Origin: Micropterix aruncella
Taxonomy: Eukaryota; Arthropoda; Insecta; Lepidoptera; Micropterigidae
Assembly: GCA_944548615.1 (NCBI GenBank)
Contig: OX155965.1
Coordinates: forward strand, 24,790,946-24,854,945
Direction of reading: 5' to 3'
DNA length: 64,000 nucleotides
The notes beneath the pieces were generated by a model that was not told the origin of the DNA, made no database searches, and saw only the letters and a program-made list of their open reading frames with translations. The translations under genes and the position numbers were made by a program. Below are positions 25,780 to 37,990 of this stretch, one piece after another (positions within the stretch are counted from its first letter, which is position 1; every line of letters begins with the position of its first letter).

Positions 25780-27074
25780 ATATCGAAACCTGCTAGATTT
25801 CGATATGACTATTACGGTACGATTCTTTACCAACTACTGTCTACTACTTCTACACTATTTTGTTGATTTTGCTACCAACATACGTTGCCGTTGATCAAGT
25901 TTAGTGCAACGGAATCCTATTAAACCAAGTTTTTCAACAGCAAATTGCAATTGAGGACCGCTTTCTCAAAGTAATAAATCAGGTTTATTTTCAAAAATTA
26001 GTTTTGTACTTTTCTGGGGGCCGGAGATATCGGTGAATAGAAATTTATAGAAAACGATACAGAAAAACCTTATTTTATTATGCGTAAAAAGTGATTTTTA
26101 TCAAAGCGATACATCATTCATAGATAATTATCTATACATTTATTATAAATTATCTATAAATGACACAAAATCAAAGAATTAGATTTTTTGTCTTGTTAAA
26201 AAAAAAAATGTTATATTAGCGAAGATACACGGACATATTAGGAGATAAAAGTAAAGAGACCCTACCAAAATACTGAAGTCATTTGTCTCGTCGAAGTTGA
26301 AATTGTTGTTGTTGAAATTGATGTTGAAATTACTGTGGAAGATTTTGACCAAGCGATACATCTACTGCAAAAGTATTGTGTTGATAAAAACTTACCCTTT
26401 TATAACTCAGATATTGAAGAAGATTTGTATTTATATTTATCATTATTTGGTTAGATATATTTATATCTTAATTAAGAGCTTATAATTAATTGTTTCATTT
26501 CAATATAATTCTTAGGAAACATTTTATGAATAAAAATGTTTATCCTGTAAAAAATATTTTTGCGGTAAAACGGTCCTCAATTAAAGACCGTTTCCCAAAA
26601 TACAACAAAAACCTTCTTATATATATACAGGAAGAATTACATATTTTCTAAGAATTATATTTAAATTTAAATCAAACGATTGTGCGCAAACAATTGTGAG
26701 TAAACAATTGTGAAACAACAAACAAACAGTTGTATCAAAACACAAACAAGTCAGATATCAATAAATTTATACTTTAAATAGCAATCTTCTCCAATATATA
26801 ATTTCAACCATATCTCCCATAGTAATTTCCACATGACAATTCTCTAATAATTGGTTCCTCCACTCATAGAAGACTTCGGTGTAATGGTGGAGTCCCTTCA
26901 TTACATGTCTGTGTCACAACATCTTCAATATTATCATTTTTTTAAATCACACAAGAGACAAGGTCAACGATTGTTTATGGATGATTTTTTGTTTGTTTCT
27001 ACTCTTTTACGTGAAATTTCACAATGGGGGGGTTTGTTGTCATAAGACAACCAACTTTATTATGAAGTGTTAAG
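25780..27074. other. No gene recognised
   Basis: AT-rich with several short self-complementary AT tracts. Open frames are short and unrecognised. Confidence 0.45.
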
Positions 27075-27075
27075 G

Positions 27076-27442
27076 TATACAGGTTGAGGTTTTAGTTTTT
27101 GGCATCCATGAAGTGGGTGAATCAGTACGAGCAAATAAGCAACTCTTTATTTAAAAAATGTGAAAGAAAAAAAGGAAATATAATATAAAAAGCGTTAAGC
27201 ACGATGTGCCATTTAGCGGTAGGTAAAATATCGCTAATATTGTTTATCAGCTATATTTTACCTACCGCTAGATGGCGCAGCACGCTCAACGCTTCTCAAG
27301 CTTTTTTTCAATAGATAAGATTTACAAACTAGTCAAAAGAAAAGAAAAAAAAACAAAACAAAAAAATCTTTAAAAGTTGCTCAATTGCTCGTACTGATTC
27401 ACCTTCTTCAAGGTGTCGATAATTCAAAACTCAGCCTGTATA
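27076..27442. mobile_element. Foldback MITE with nested hairpin core
   Basis: Outer arms (27076-27150 and 27370-27442) share GGTGAATCAGTACGAGCAA and GCAACT(T/C)TTTA in inverted orientation, with ACAGG(T/C)TGAG at the outer edge. The inner core 27189-27295 is itself an inverted repeat: AGCGTTAAGCACGATGTGCC and TAGCGGTAGGTAAAATAT on one side, mirrored on the other. A second copy of the core occurs at 35813-35906. No coding capacity. Confidence 0.6.
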
Positions 27443-27620
27443 TATGTATGTGTACATGTAACATGTGTGCAAGAGTGTCTTGTTATAGCATTCGCTCTTA
27501 ACAATTGAAATGCAATTCCGCTAATTTCCTCCCAAATAAAAATGGTGACCAAGCCGGGAATCGAACCCGGAACCTTACAATGTAATATCAGGCGTCCTAA
27601 CGACTATGCCACCGGACCGC
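27440..27620 (-). repeat. tRNA-derived SINE, copy 2
   Basis: On the minus strand, CCGGTGGCATAGTCGTTAGG (box A region) and GGTTCGATTCC (box B) flank CCTGATATTACATTG. The downstream body (GGAATTGCATTTCAATTG, ACATGTTACA) matches copy 1 at 852-1048. The head is closer to a tRNA than in copy 1, but it continues into SINE body, so it is not called as a tRNA gene. Confidence 0.72.
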
Positions 27621-28005
27621 GTATGAAAAAAACTCGCATTTTGCACCTCCTAAATCGAAGATTTCCGTATCGTTTTCTTGACGAGACTATAAAAAAGATA
27701 AAAAACGAATTTACTGCTTGAAGTTTGTGACACCCGACGTTTCGGCGATGTTTGTTTTTAACTTATTTATAATGTCAAACAACCGCGGTGGTCTTCGATT
27801 TCACGTAAAAACCAGGTTTGAGAAAAGGCTGATATATCACTGGGTCCACAGTTTCGATCAGGATATCCTTCCAAGACATGGAAATTCTAGTTACTTCCTA
27901 GGATCTCTTCAGTTGTGTAATTTGCACGGAATGAAGCATTGAAGCATTGTACTATTTCCCATCCAACATGTCGCAGATCCTCGTTATACATCTAGATATT
28001 TGTTG

Positions 28006-28013
28006 TATAAATA
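28006..28013 (+). promoter_or_regulatory. Possible TATA box upstream of GPCR exon
   Basis: TATAAATA lies 113 bp before the ATG of the GPCR exon, in unique-looking sequence. Spacing would allow a short 5' UTR. Support is positional only. Confidence 0.25.
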
Positions 28014-28125
28014 CCTCGAAGACCTCGACTTGGTTTCCAAAACTCCGATCCATACAGAAGCGTCCAATAAAGAAAAGTTTCGGAGTATAATCTAATCAGA
28101 CGATATGTACTCAAAATAACTCGAC

Positions 28126-28341
28126 ATGATGTCGGTAAACATCACTAGTGCGGACATGAAGATCGCTTTGGAGAACGAGGACGTGATCACGCTGGTTTCC
28201 GGGGGACTTGAGAAGATGGAGTTGTACGAAAACTACCCTGAGGCACTGGTAGACTTTGCTGCCGTGTGCTGCATCATGTTCATGGTGATAGGCATACCAG
28301 GAAACATCCTCACAATTGTGGCGATGGCGAAATACAAGAAG
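28126..28341 (+). CDS. Class A GPCR, first coding exon
   Basis: The exon opens ATGATG (28126 or 28129) and ends at a strong donor AAG|GTGAGT (28341/28342), phase 0, so it encodes 72 residues. Residues 1-40 are a soluble N-terminal segment with one N-glycosylation site (NIT). From about residue 44 runs TM1, ALVDFAAVCCIMFMVIGIPG, then NILTIVAMAKYKK. The GN in TM1 is the hallmark N1.50 of rhodopsin-family receptors, and an exon end right after the basic first-loop KYKK is common. The style resembles the insect moody/Tre1 group, but the rest of the receptor lies outside the window or far downstream, so no symbol is given. Beyond 28341 only repeats are seen up to 31 kb, implying a long first intron. 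It is the best host gene candidate here. Confidence 0.7.
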
Positions 28342-28503
28342 GTGAGTACGTGCCTGCCATTTTTATGAATAAATGAATGAATGAAATATAAATGATATCA
28401 TATCCTAATCACATAAACCACAACCTCACACTATAAACAAGCGACTCACTATAAAAACATACTTTCTTGTTGCAAACAACAAGTTACCAAAGAATATTAA
28501 ATA

Positions 28504-28930
28504 CTAGCTGACCCATGCCCACTTTGTTGGGCGGTAAACATTTTTACTTGTGATGAGACTATGATTTATTTCCTGACTGCCAAAAGGAGGGTTATATTTT
28601 TAACACGCTTTTATTAGGTCGACCTGTATGTAACTAACTATGTAATGGAATCTAAGGTAACTAATTTAACCATCATCCAAGGATCGTAGCGTCATGAAAA
28701 TTGGCAGCTTTATGTAGTTCTGATGACAATACAATAATATGGTACTGTCGAACTGATCTGATGATGGAGTCGGAAGATATGAACTGGAACTTCATGATGG
28801 AACATCGTATCATAGCTGTGTTTGGACTTGTTAGAAAAGTCTTGGAATGAATTTTGACCACGATTAGGTTTCAAGGTTTGATGATGAAGCCGGAAGATAG
28901 GCACTGGCATTCCATGATGGAATATCGTAT
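28504..28930 (-). repeat. Helitron-like 3' end and adjoining direct repeat
   Basis: Read on the minus strand, a hairpin GCCCA-loop-TGGGC is followed by TGGGTCAGCTAG, ending in CTAG at 28504-28507. This is the same hairpin plus GGGTCAGCTAG arrangement as at 61173. Downstream, two direct copies of a roughly 120 bp block (about 28755-28815 and 28885-28945) share GAAGATA and TTCATGATGGAACATCGT-type text. Confidence 0.45.
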
Positions 28931-28949
28931 CATAGACGTGTTTGGACCG

Positions 28950-30085
28950 GCTTCTTTTACGTGCATTTATAAAATCGTGTTTTGAGAGTTTTTTTTAAAC
29001 TATTAATTTATTACTGCATATGTATGTATGTATTATTATTGAATAAATTATGTTTATTTTAATTGTTCAAAACTTCTCTGTATACTATATTAGATGTAAT
29101 GTTATTATGTGGTACCATTCTTTCAGGAGTTCCAACCCGAGATACGGTCGCGGTTCCATACCTATGTCGTATAATCTTTTAACCCTTTATGCAGTAATGG
29201 AAAATTATATGCAGTAAAATGGAAAAGTCTTTTGTTTTAAATACTTGAGACGATAAATTTACTTATCTGATATTTTATTTTATTATTATTATCGCAAATA
29301 TAATAAGATTATTTACTTTGATAATTTGTTAGTTTTGCTTGTAAGGCTGCTTTCATTTTAAATTTTTATTTGATATATGGTATGTTTATATTTTTTTGGC
29401 TATTTTTATTCCTATTTTTATTTTTACAATAGTTTTGATTGTTCTTTATTGGCTATGTAGTTTTACGCATAACAAAAATTGTGTCATTATTGGAAATTGT
29501 TTAAATATATTACAATGATATTTATATTGTTACATCTCCACAACTTGAAAGGGTTTCCTGAAAATATACACTTGACATTTGAAACTCGAGTTGTAGGGGA
29601 GAGTCGAGTAAGTTGACGATAGTAAGGGGTTTTACTTTTCATCTTTTATTCACTTTTTATTCTCCTTAGCATATTTTTAGAGTCTTTTAGTAAATTCAAG
29701 CCCTGTTTCACTCCGTTTATACCAAATTTTTCAAATATGTAATCCTTTATTTTCTGAGGGGAAAATTCCAATGAATTTTCATATAGATCATATGTTTTTA
29801 CATAACATCCCCGTCTTTAAATATCAACCTTCTTAGGAGGTTTATATTCGCATAACCCTCAATACGGGTTTCTTTATTTTCCAAGTGGAATAATTGCCCC
29901 GAATTTTGAAGTGGTATCGGAGATATGCCGTTGACAGGCTAAAACTTCAACCGCCCACTTGACCCTGCTAAGGGTCGACTTTCGAGTCGAAAAATCCTTT
30001 CTTAGCATATCCTTAGGGTAGAGACAGACTGAGACCACGGACGCAACGTATATTCAACAATCATAAATAAATAAATCCCACATCT
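28950..30085. other. No gene recognised
   Basis: AT-rich intronic or intergenic sequence with only short open frames. No splice-bounded GPCR exon 2 (TM2 with LAxxD) was found. Confidence 0.45.
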
Positions 30086-30089
30086 TATT

Positions 30090-31153
<1,064 letters not shown>

Positions 31154-31183
31154 ATATGAGGTGCACGCATTAATGTGCACACC

Positions 31184-31402
31184 TATCAATTCAGCTGGAT
31201 CTATGCGGCAGAGTCATTGGAAATCGGACCTCTTGGTTTCGTGCCACCGTGCAAAGTCGCGGCGAACATTTGAAAAATGTCATATTCCATACATGAGCCT
31301 TTCAAATAAAAAGCGAATCTCGTTAACACCTCACACATACCTTGTTTTATTGCACATCAGACTGTAAACATCAACCCGCCTTATTGTAAACCCTATAAAT
31401 AT
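31184..31402 (+). mobile_element. Mariner-like element 3' end, copy 2
   Basis: Encodes IQLDLCGRVIGN, RSRGEHL-like text and NVIFHT then stop (31284-31286), matching the transposase end at 591-699. The terminal region CTGTAAACATCAACCCGCCT, TATTGTAAACCCTATAAA is the inverted form of the TIR at 264-303. The left half of the element is lost. Confidence 0.65.
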
Positions 31403-31637
31403 AAATTGTGAGCTTCTGGTCCGCATGCCCCACGACTGCCCAAGAAAAAAAGAGTGTAAAGTGTTCAGAGTTCATCTATGTATGTTTTCAGTTTCTTTAT
31501 TCCACCATAACTTCTAAACACTTGATCCTATTCAAAAGTATGCGGTATAGTTTGAATCGTTATGTCATTCCATATATTATGGGGTACCAGTCCTTTGACG
31601 ACTATTTACTGTAAATATCAAGTAAATAGTCGTCTAA

Positions 31638-31878
31638 CCCCTCAAATGTGAGGCGTCCCTTAAGGGATGCCTTGGCAAAATGTATACAAAATGTATATAA
31701 ATTTATATAAATGTAAATATAAATGTAAATGTGCGCCGCTTTATAGTAATCCGCTCTATAGTAATGCTATAGCTCTATAGTAAACCCCGCTCTATGTAAA
31801 TGTAAATGTAAATGTAAATATACATTTATATACATTTTGCCGTAGGCAACCCGAGCTAATCGCCATTCATTTGAGGGG
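31638..31878 (+). mobile_element. 241 bp MITE with CCCCTCAAATG ends, CTAA duplication
   Basis: Starts CCCCTCAAATGTGAGGCG and ends CATTCATTTGAGGGG, with CTAA on both sides (31634-31637 and 31879-31882). The interior is rich in AAATGT repeats. It is nearly the exact inverse of the copy at 32009-32249, with the same length. A four-base TTAA-type duplication points to a piggyBac- or Kolobok-mobilised MITE; this is inference. Confidence 0.75.
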
Positions 31879-31884
31879 CTAAAT

Positions 31885-32380
31885 GACCAAATGTATAATT
31901 GTCAATAAATTAACATAAAATTATCGTGTTTAGTGCCAAATAAAAGGTCTGGTTAAGTACATTCCGGAAATATACATGTATGTACATGGATAAGTATATG
32001 TACATTAACCCCTCAAATGAATGGCGATTAGCTCGGGTTGCCTACGGCAAAATGTATATAAATTTATATTTACATTTACATTTACATTTACATAGAGCGG
32101 GGTTTACTATAGAGCTATAGCATTACTATAGAGCGGATTACTATAAAGCGACGCACATTTTCATTTATATTTACATTTATATAAATTTATATACATTTTG
32201 TATACATTTTGCCAAGGCATCCCTTAAGGGACGCCTCACATTTGAGGGGTTAACTACAAATATTTCATTAAAAAAAAAACGAAATAAAAATAATTATAAA
32301 TACAATAATTCACTTTCTGTAACGGCAGTCGTGTTTTTTATTCTTTTTGATATATTTACATACTTGTATAACATTCTGTC
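31885..32380. repeat. Host repeat split by the second MITE
   Basis: Segments 31885-32004 and 32254-32380 together match one continuous stretch at 36690-36870: TTAGTGCCAAATAAAAGGTC, ACTCCGGAA, CACTTTCTGTAACGGCAGTC and TTTTTATTCTTTTT. The paralog at 36.7 kb lacks the MITE and so acts as an empty-site reference. Confidence 0.7.
32009..32249 (-). mobile_element. 241 bp MITE, inverted copy with TTAA duplication
   Basis: Starts CCCCTCAAATGAATGGCG and ends CGCCTCACATTTGAGGGG, flanked by TTAA at 32005-32008 and 32250-32253. It pairs with 31638-31878 as a large inverted repeat with a 130 bp spacer. Confidence 0.78.
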
Positions 32381-33330
32381 AAAGGAGCTCCCGTAGTGAC
32401 CGCAATATTTAGACACATACGGAGACTGGCTCCACTATCGCGGTTTCCAACGCTGAAAATTTCAATTTGCCGCTGCAAGAGATAGCGTACCTGGATTACG
32501 TCAGTTTAACTGTCGTTTTCAAATTAGTCCAATTATAACTTTGGCAGTAATCTGACGCGGACCGCTGTAACTGCAGCGTATTCGACTAATGAACAGAAAC
32601 GTTACAGTTTAAACTAAAACTATGTCAGGTTGGAAGCGGAGTTTTACAGTGAAACGTATTTGTGCTTGGATAATGTTAATACTTCTCTTTAGAATATTTT
32701 ATATCTGTTTGTGTATCTTTTATAAAATCTGAATATTCGAGGAAAGCTTGAAATCTTCGCTGAGCGATGGGACGCGCCCACAGGTTGCTATTATGCGGGT
32801 AGCAGGCACGCAGGCCTCTACCTCATTGAATGCTTGTGTTTATCGTATTTTTAATGCTTATTTAGGTAAACTAACTGATAAGAGTACCTACACGAGCTAC
32901 AGCCAGAGTAAACTTAGAGGGCGTAACTTTTGTTACAAAAGTAAAGAATAAAGCATGCACATAGAGAAAGTACGTTGAATTAAAAATGGTAAAAATTGAC
33001 GACATCCAAACATAGTGTTGCCATCATAAAAAAAAAAACTCCAACTCAAATTTGAGTTGCACCTATTTTCACTATTTATCAGAATTCAAAATTATTATAA
33101 AAAAAATATTCACTCTTGTCTTTTAAACTTTAAAATATCAATTTTCTTAAATGTTTAATATTAATAACCAATCGCTGATAGTCATACTAGAGTATAATAA
33201 CGTTGATAAGCAATATTATAAAGAATAAATACAGTCAAGAGGGCTGGTAAAATACGATATTTTCAAAATCCTTATTCGTTTTTTACTGATTTTGATTCGG
33301 TTGCTATAATTCGCAGAACACATCCACGCC
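32381..33330. other. No gene recognised
   Basis: Mixed composition. An open frame at 32748-32951 is short and unrecognised. Confidence 0.4.
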
Positions 33331-33418
33331 GATTTATACCGATGCCGTTTTATACCGACGCCGTTTTATATCGACGCCGTTTTATACAGACGCCCTTTTA
33401 TAACGACGCCGTTTTTCG
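33331..33418 (+). repeat. 16 bp minisatellite, about 5.5 units
   Basis: Unit GTTTTATACCGACGCC repeated with single-base changes from 33331 (first unit GATTTATACCGATGCC) to about 33418. Confidence 0.9.
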
Positions 33419-33429
33419 CCTCGAGTTTT

Positions 33430-34060
33430 CTACTTTCTCGCCACTGAGGAAAGTATTATGAACGCGCTAAAAAAATCGATATGAAGACAGAAATATCCAT
33501 TTTGACACCCCCTGAGATGATTAGGACTATTTCAAGAGTATACCACTATACCAGGTCTGTCTGTGAATCTGTGTGTCTGTGTGTGTATTCCTACACGATA
33601 CCGCCTAAACGCTTCATCTAATTGAGCTGAAATTTGGTATAATCATTTTGTCGTGGCAAGAGTTGAAAAGATTAAAGTTGAAATCGGTCCACCAGAGGGC
33701 GCGCTAGTCATACCTCAATCTCGAAATATTGCAGTTAGAAACCTGAAATGAAATTTGATACACAGATGACTTGTTGAACCGAAATCACGTTTTGAAATTT
33801 CGTTTGAAATATCTCGTATATAAGCGACGCGAACAAAAATAAATACCGCCGTATTTAAGTATTTTGATACCACGGAAATACTACAAAATACTAAACTATG
33901 CTACTTTTGCTATCACAGTCATTTGACACAATCACTACTGAAAGAGGGGTTAAGGGGGAGTTGGTGAGGTGGAGGGGTGGGTTAGAGTGGGGAGAGGGGT
34001 TGTCTGCTTGCCGGGAAAGTCTTAGGGTAACATAACTGTTTTTTTTATTGGTATGGTGAA
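33430..34060 (+). repeat. Interspersed repeat family with CACCAGAGGGCGCG block
   Basis: Shares GAGTTGAAAAGATT, GTTGAAATCGGTCCACCAGA, TCTCGAAATATTG and a G-rich 3' part plus GTTGTCTGCTTG with 61290-61660, and shorter pieces with 44400-44770 and 23260-23430. Noncoding. It resembles the short repeats linked to Helitron-like ends at 60-61 kb. Confidence 0.6.
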
Positions 34061-34188
34061 ACTTGGCTTATACGTCTAATATGGAAGAAAACTTGGTACA
34101 CGCGTTTTGCAGCTATTGAAACATCTTTTCTATAGGAAGTAGAATAATTGGTTGGATCGGTAAAAGCTCTAGAGCCTATGATATTTAA

Positions 34189-34911
34189 GAGGCCGTATAC
34201 GAAATCGATGTGGGCCGTGATACCTCTATAATCAATGGTATAATATAACTATAGGTAGGTAGGATTTTCGGAGCCAAAGAGATACGTCCACCCTTTGGAA
34301 GCGCTCGGCGGGGACTAGCTGACTTGAGGCGTGAATCGTATCATAGGCGAGTATCATAACGCGAGAATTAGATTGTTTTAAAAGACTTTATTGCCAATTT
34401 TAATTAATGTTTTGCATTTTTTTTTTGAGGAAATGGATTGATATTGAACTAAAGTTTATTTCTGTTGTTTTTATTTTAAGAACGAGAGTTCTAAAAGGCC
34501 AAAATCATAAGCAATTCTTCGCCCATTTTCTAAAAAAATTGACAAAGTTAAATATTTTTTTTATCAACAATTTTATATGAAAGTAGTAAAAAGTGATTCA
34601 CTTATTATATAGAAGACTTTCACAACAATACATTGTATTTTTTTTATACCATTTAGATGTCAAAACGATTCGTAAATATGTTATATTCTAAACCTCTTAC
34701 AGCAAAAATTCACAAACAGTCGCCGGTTTAAGGTCAATTAATCAAAATTCTATAATAATTTTCAAAAAAGTAGCTCACTCATTAGACAATAATATAAATG
34801 ATCTTTTATGTTGTGCAATAAAACTTATAGAAATACAGTATTTTAACCTTAAATTCACATCTGCAAAATTACGTAAATTCACGAAATGCGCAAAATTTCG
34901 TGTACGGCCTC
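34189..34911. mobile_element. 723 bp TIR element with TTAA duplication
   Basis: Left end GAGGCCGTATACGAAAT and right end ATTTCGTGTACGGCCTC are inverted copies with one mismatch, bounded by TTAA at 34185-34188 and 34912-34915. The interior is AT-rich and noncoding. A TTAA-target MITE of a different family from the 241 bp one. Confidence 0.72.
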
Positions 34912-34915
34912 TTAA

Positions 34916-35810
34916 TAATTATTCATAATAAGCCGCCCACCTGAACTGAACTTTCCGCCGCGCTCGACCGCTTCAGGTACTTAAAATTCGCCTGACGTGT
35001 AACTCAAATGATTTAAATCCCCGACTTTCACGAGCGTGAAATTTCGGTCAGATCTGGCCTCCGGCAAGTTATTCGGCAAAAATAACACGACGAGACGCCG
35101 AATCCAGTGGGCCGTGAAGCGAGTCGTTATGGCCGTATTATGCCTTATTAAAAGTTAACTTTTTTAAGGTGGAAATGGCTTATTTCGTCTGTAGCATCCT
35201 TTTTTCTCTCTGCCTACTCCTGAAAAATCACTTAGTCGTAAAGGAAAGTGAGGTAGATACGGGCGGGCCTTATTATGGCCTTCTCAAACATCGTCACGCG
35301 ACGGAGATAAGAAATAATGCCCGCTGTAGGAATAAAGGGTAATTCTCAATTTCTCGGGGGAAATGACAATGCGGAATTTCCTGTGGTTACTGCGCAAAAA
35401 TACTCGGTTTTATGGAATTGCGACACTGTTTGTCTCTGCTTTCGGTAGGTATTCAGGCAGTCAAATAAGTCTTTATGTAGTTAAGGGGCCAATTCACTGC
35501 CCGAAGCGATTGCCCGATCTGATCTCAAGCGGGTTGTATTGCTTGGATGGGGAAATACCTTTTTGTCGTATTTTTTTCATTTCTGCAATAAATTATTTAG
35601 TTTTATGTAATTATTAAATATTACAGTTTATGTATGAATATCCGTTGTTTATGTATTTATCCATATAGATACATGCATAATTCCAGAATGTACTCAATCA
35701 TACCTTTCAATACAACAAAACAAAAAACTTTTGATTAAAAAAAATATAAAAAACCATTGTTTTTTTTATTTGAAAATTTGAAGAAGTTTACTGTTGAACC
35801 AATATTTGAA
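34916..35810. other. No gene recognised
   Basis: An 84-codon open frame at 35363-35617 is unrecognised. A donor-like G|GTAGGTATT lies within it near 35442, but no protein family can be assigned. Confidence 0.35.
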
Positions 35811-35812
35811 AA

Positions 35813-35906
35813 GCGTTTGAGCGTGCTGCATCATCTAGCGGTACGTAATGTATCGTAAATAAACAATATTAGCTACCTACCGCTAGATAGCGCAACATGA
35901 TGAACC
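35813..35906. repeat. Hairpin MITE core, second copy
   Basis: GAGCGTGCTGCATCATCTAG with CGGTACGTAATGTAT is mirrored by CTACCTACCGCTAGATAGCG and CAACATGATGAACC. It matches the core at 27189-27295. Confidence 0.6.
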
Positions 35907-35954
35907 GATTTTTAAGTATGTAATCTACTGTTAGAATCGTTATGTCATTTTGAG

Positions 35955-36680
35955 TGTCATAAAAGTAAAAAAAGTAAAAGGTATTTATTTCCAATACAAC
36001 CATACAATTGTGTAGGAATGACAGTAATTAATCTTAAATTAGTTACTCAATTTAGACAAGAGATGATATACAATATATAGTTTTAAACTTACCAATTTAC
36101 GAAAACATAGACTATATGATAACAGTTTACAACAAAACAATTAACGGTAAATAATATGTATTAGATTAACTGGGTAGATACGATGCTATGTATTTTCAAA
36201 ATATTTTAAGAAGTCGTTATGGGCATACATGTTGATTTTAAGCAGATAGACTCGGATGGATCTCTTGAAAATATCGATGTTTTTAATTTCTTTTAATCTT
36301 TCGGGCAATTTATTGAAAAGTTTGAGGCCTAAGTATCGACTAGTCGCCTGGAACTTGGCAGTACGTGCTACGAACGGTTGGAGATACAGGGTTTTATTCC
36401 TGGTGTCATGCCGATGTACTTCCTCGTGGGATATGGCCGAGCTCTTATTGCAATAGAATTCGCAAAGAGCTTCTTGAGCAAAAATCGCATATACGGTCAA
36501 TATCCCTAGTTTTTGGAAGTGTTCACGACATGACTGCCGTGGACCAATACCTACTATCGCACGTATGGCTCTTTTCTGGAGAGTGAATACACTGTTGATG
36601 TGTGCTGCAGTACCCCATAAAAGAATACCATAGCGCACATTAACTGTCCAAATATCAAGTGAGTTGTCCAAATGTCCAAA
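35955..36680 (-). pseudogene. Non-LTR retrotransposon 3' fragment (RT C-terminus)
   Basis: Minus-strand ORF 36671-36186: VRYGILLWGTAAHINSVFTL, QKRAIRAIVGIGPRQSCREH, FQKLGILTVYAIFAQEAL, HRHDTRNKTLYL, LFNKLPERLKEI and a basic tail. These are the standard blocks after the RT core (LWG, LQKRAIRxIxG, SCRxxFxxLxIL, RHxTR, FNxLP). The fragment keeps one open frame of 161 codons, so it is relatively young, but lacks endonuclease and the catalytic aspartates. The AT-rich 3' UTR follows to about 35955. Confidence 0.75.
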
Positions 36681-36689
36681 TATCCAAAG

Positions 36690-36870
36690 GTTAATAAATT
36701 AACATAAATATGTCGTTTTTAGTGCCAAATGAAAGGTCTGATTAAGTAAACTCCGGAATTATACATGGATAAATACATAAACGGCACGTATTTCATAAAA
36801 TATGTATAAATACTTCTCACTTTCTGTAACGGCAGTCTTGTTTTTTATTCTTTTTTATATATTTGCTTGT
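36690..36870 (+). repeat. Unoccupied paralog of the repeat at 31.9-32.4 kb
   Basis: Contains AGTGCCAAATGAAAGGTCTG, CTCCGGAAT and CTTTCTGTAACGGCAGTC in the same order as the split copy, without the MITE between them. Confidence 0.65.
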
Positions 36871-37302
36871 TAATATTATATGTACCTACTTGTTGGGTCA
36901 AATATTCCTTTGTACGTTTAAAGCGATACGTTCGCGGATATTATAATAGACAAAATTTTAGCAAAAAGAAAAACCGACTCCATTTTTATTTATATGAGTT
37001 TAATCTACCCAGCAACTCTCTCACTAAAGCTGTCGTTGGCCGTAAGAAATTGCCTTAGTGTTTTGCTCAATAAAAGAGTTTTTATTGGTATTATTATTAT
37101 TTTTCTCGCACTATTTCTAACTTTCTCCAGTGGATATTTGAGTATATTTGCTTTCCGGATACTGTCCGGGATTAGATTAATACCGACTGTGCAAGTGGAT
37201 GCCACCTACGAAGACAGAAATGCGGTACGTTCTGAGAAGCTAAGAGTGGTCGATTAGCATCTATCGATAATCGATAATTACGATTTATATATGCGGCTAT
37301 AG

Positions 37303-37965
37303 TAGGGTTGCCATACGTCCCAATACACCGGGACATGTCACCGATTTAGAAACTTGTCCCGGTCGCCCCGGTTGCCCCATCAAATGTCTCAGTCAAAATA
37401 AATGAGCCGGGTATTTTTCAAAAATCGCGGGCATCAGACGTATTGGCGGACAGCGGCAATGCGAGATGAGCTTGCAATGGTCAATTTAATATCTTGGATG
37501 AGTCACAACTTCTCCACAATGACAGGATATAGAAAATACGATAATTTATCTACAAGAGAAAGGCATAGCTATTACCTACAGATGGTTGCTTCGAAGAAAT
37601 AGCGTGCCTCAACGATTTCATGGAAAAGCGAAAAAATAAAGAAGTGTTGACCAAAAAAGACATGAACGATAAATGCCATGAAACCGTAGTGTCAAAAGGA
37701 ATAGCAATTCAATTGTGATGTGTCAATATGTATACGAATGTTGAGGGAATCTTTTCTCAAGTAGTTATCCAGTGGACCAAAAAGCCTTCACATCGAAACG
37801 ATGGAAAGCATCACTCAATGCAAGTTTAATTTTAACATGATTTGTTCTGAATTTCACAAATATGTTATGGAGAAACCGAATCTCCTGAAACTGGTCAAGA
37901 ATCTGGTAATGAAACTGGTAATGAAAATATTATTGTTGCTGTTGAATTGAAATCTATGTATATCT
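37303..37965 (+). pseudogene. hAT-like element remnant
   Basis: The left part AGGGTTGCCATACGTCCC then ACCGGGACATGTC is a familiar insect hAT-type end. Further on, a decayed frame reads NVEGIFSQVVIQWTKKPSHR, close to the vERxFSxxxxxxxxxRN pattern of the hAT C-terminal dimerisation domain. Stops and frame changes are frequent and the right TIR is not seen. It is cut on the right by an RTE fragment beginning near 37991. Confidence 0.5.
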
Positions 37966-37990
37966 ATGCTATTTTATAATTAGCTAAATA

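Noticed and set aside
27540..27620. A tRNA gene on the minus strand
   Set aside because: Box A and B are good, but the sequence continues into a body shared with 852-1048, and the acceptor stem pairs poorly; it is a SINE.
37402..37602. A 66-codon host exon
   Set aside because: It lies within a hAT-like remnant between the terminal motif and the decayed C-terminal domain.
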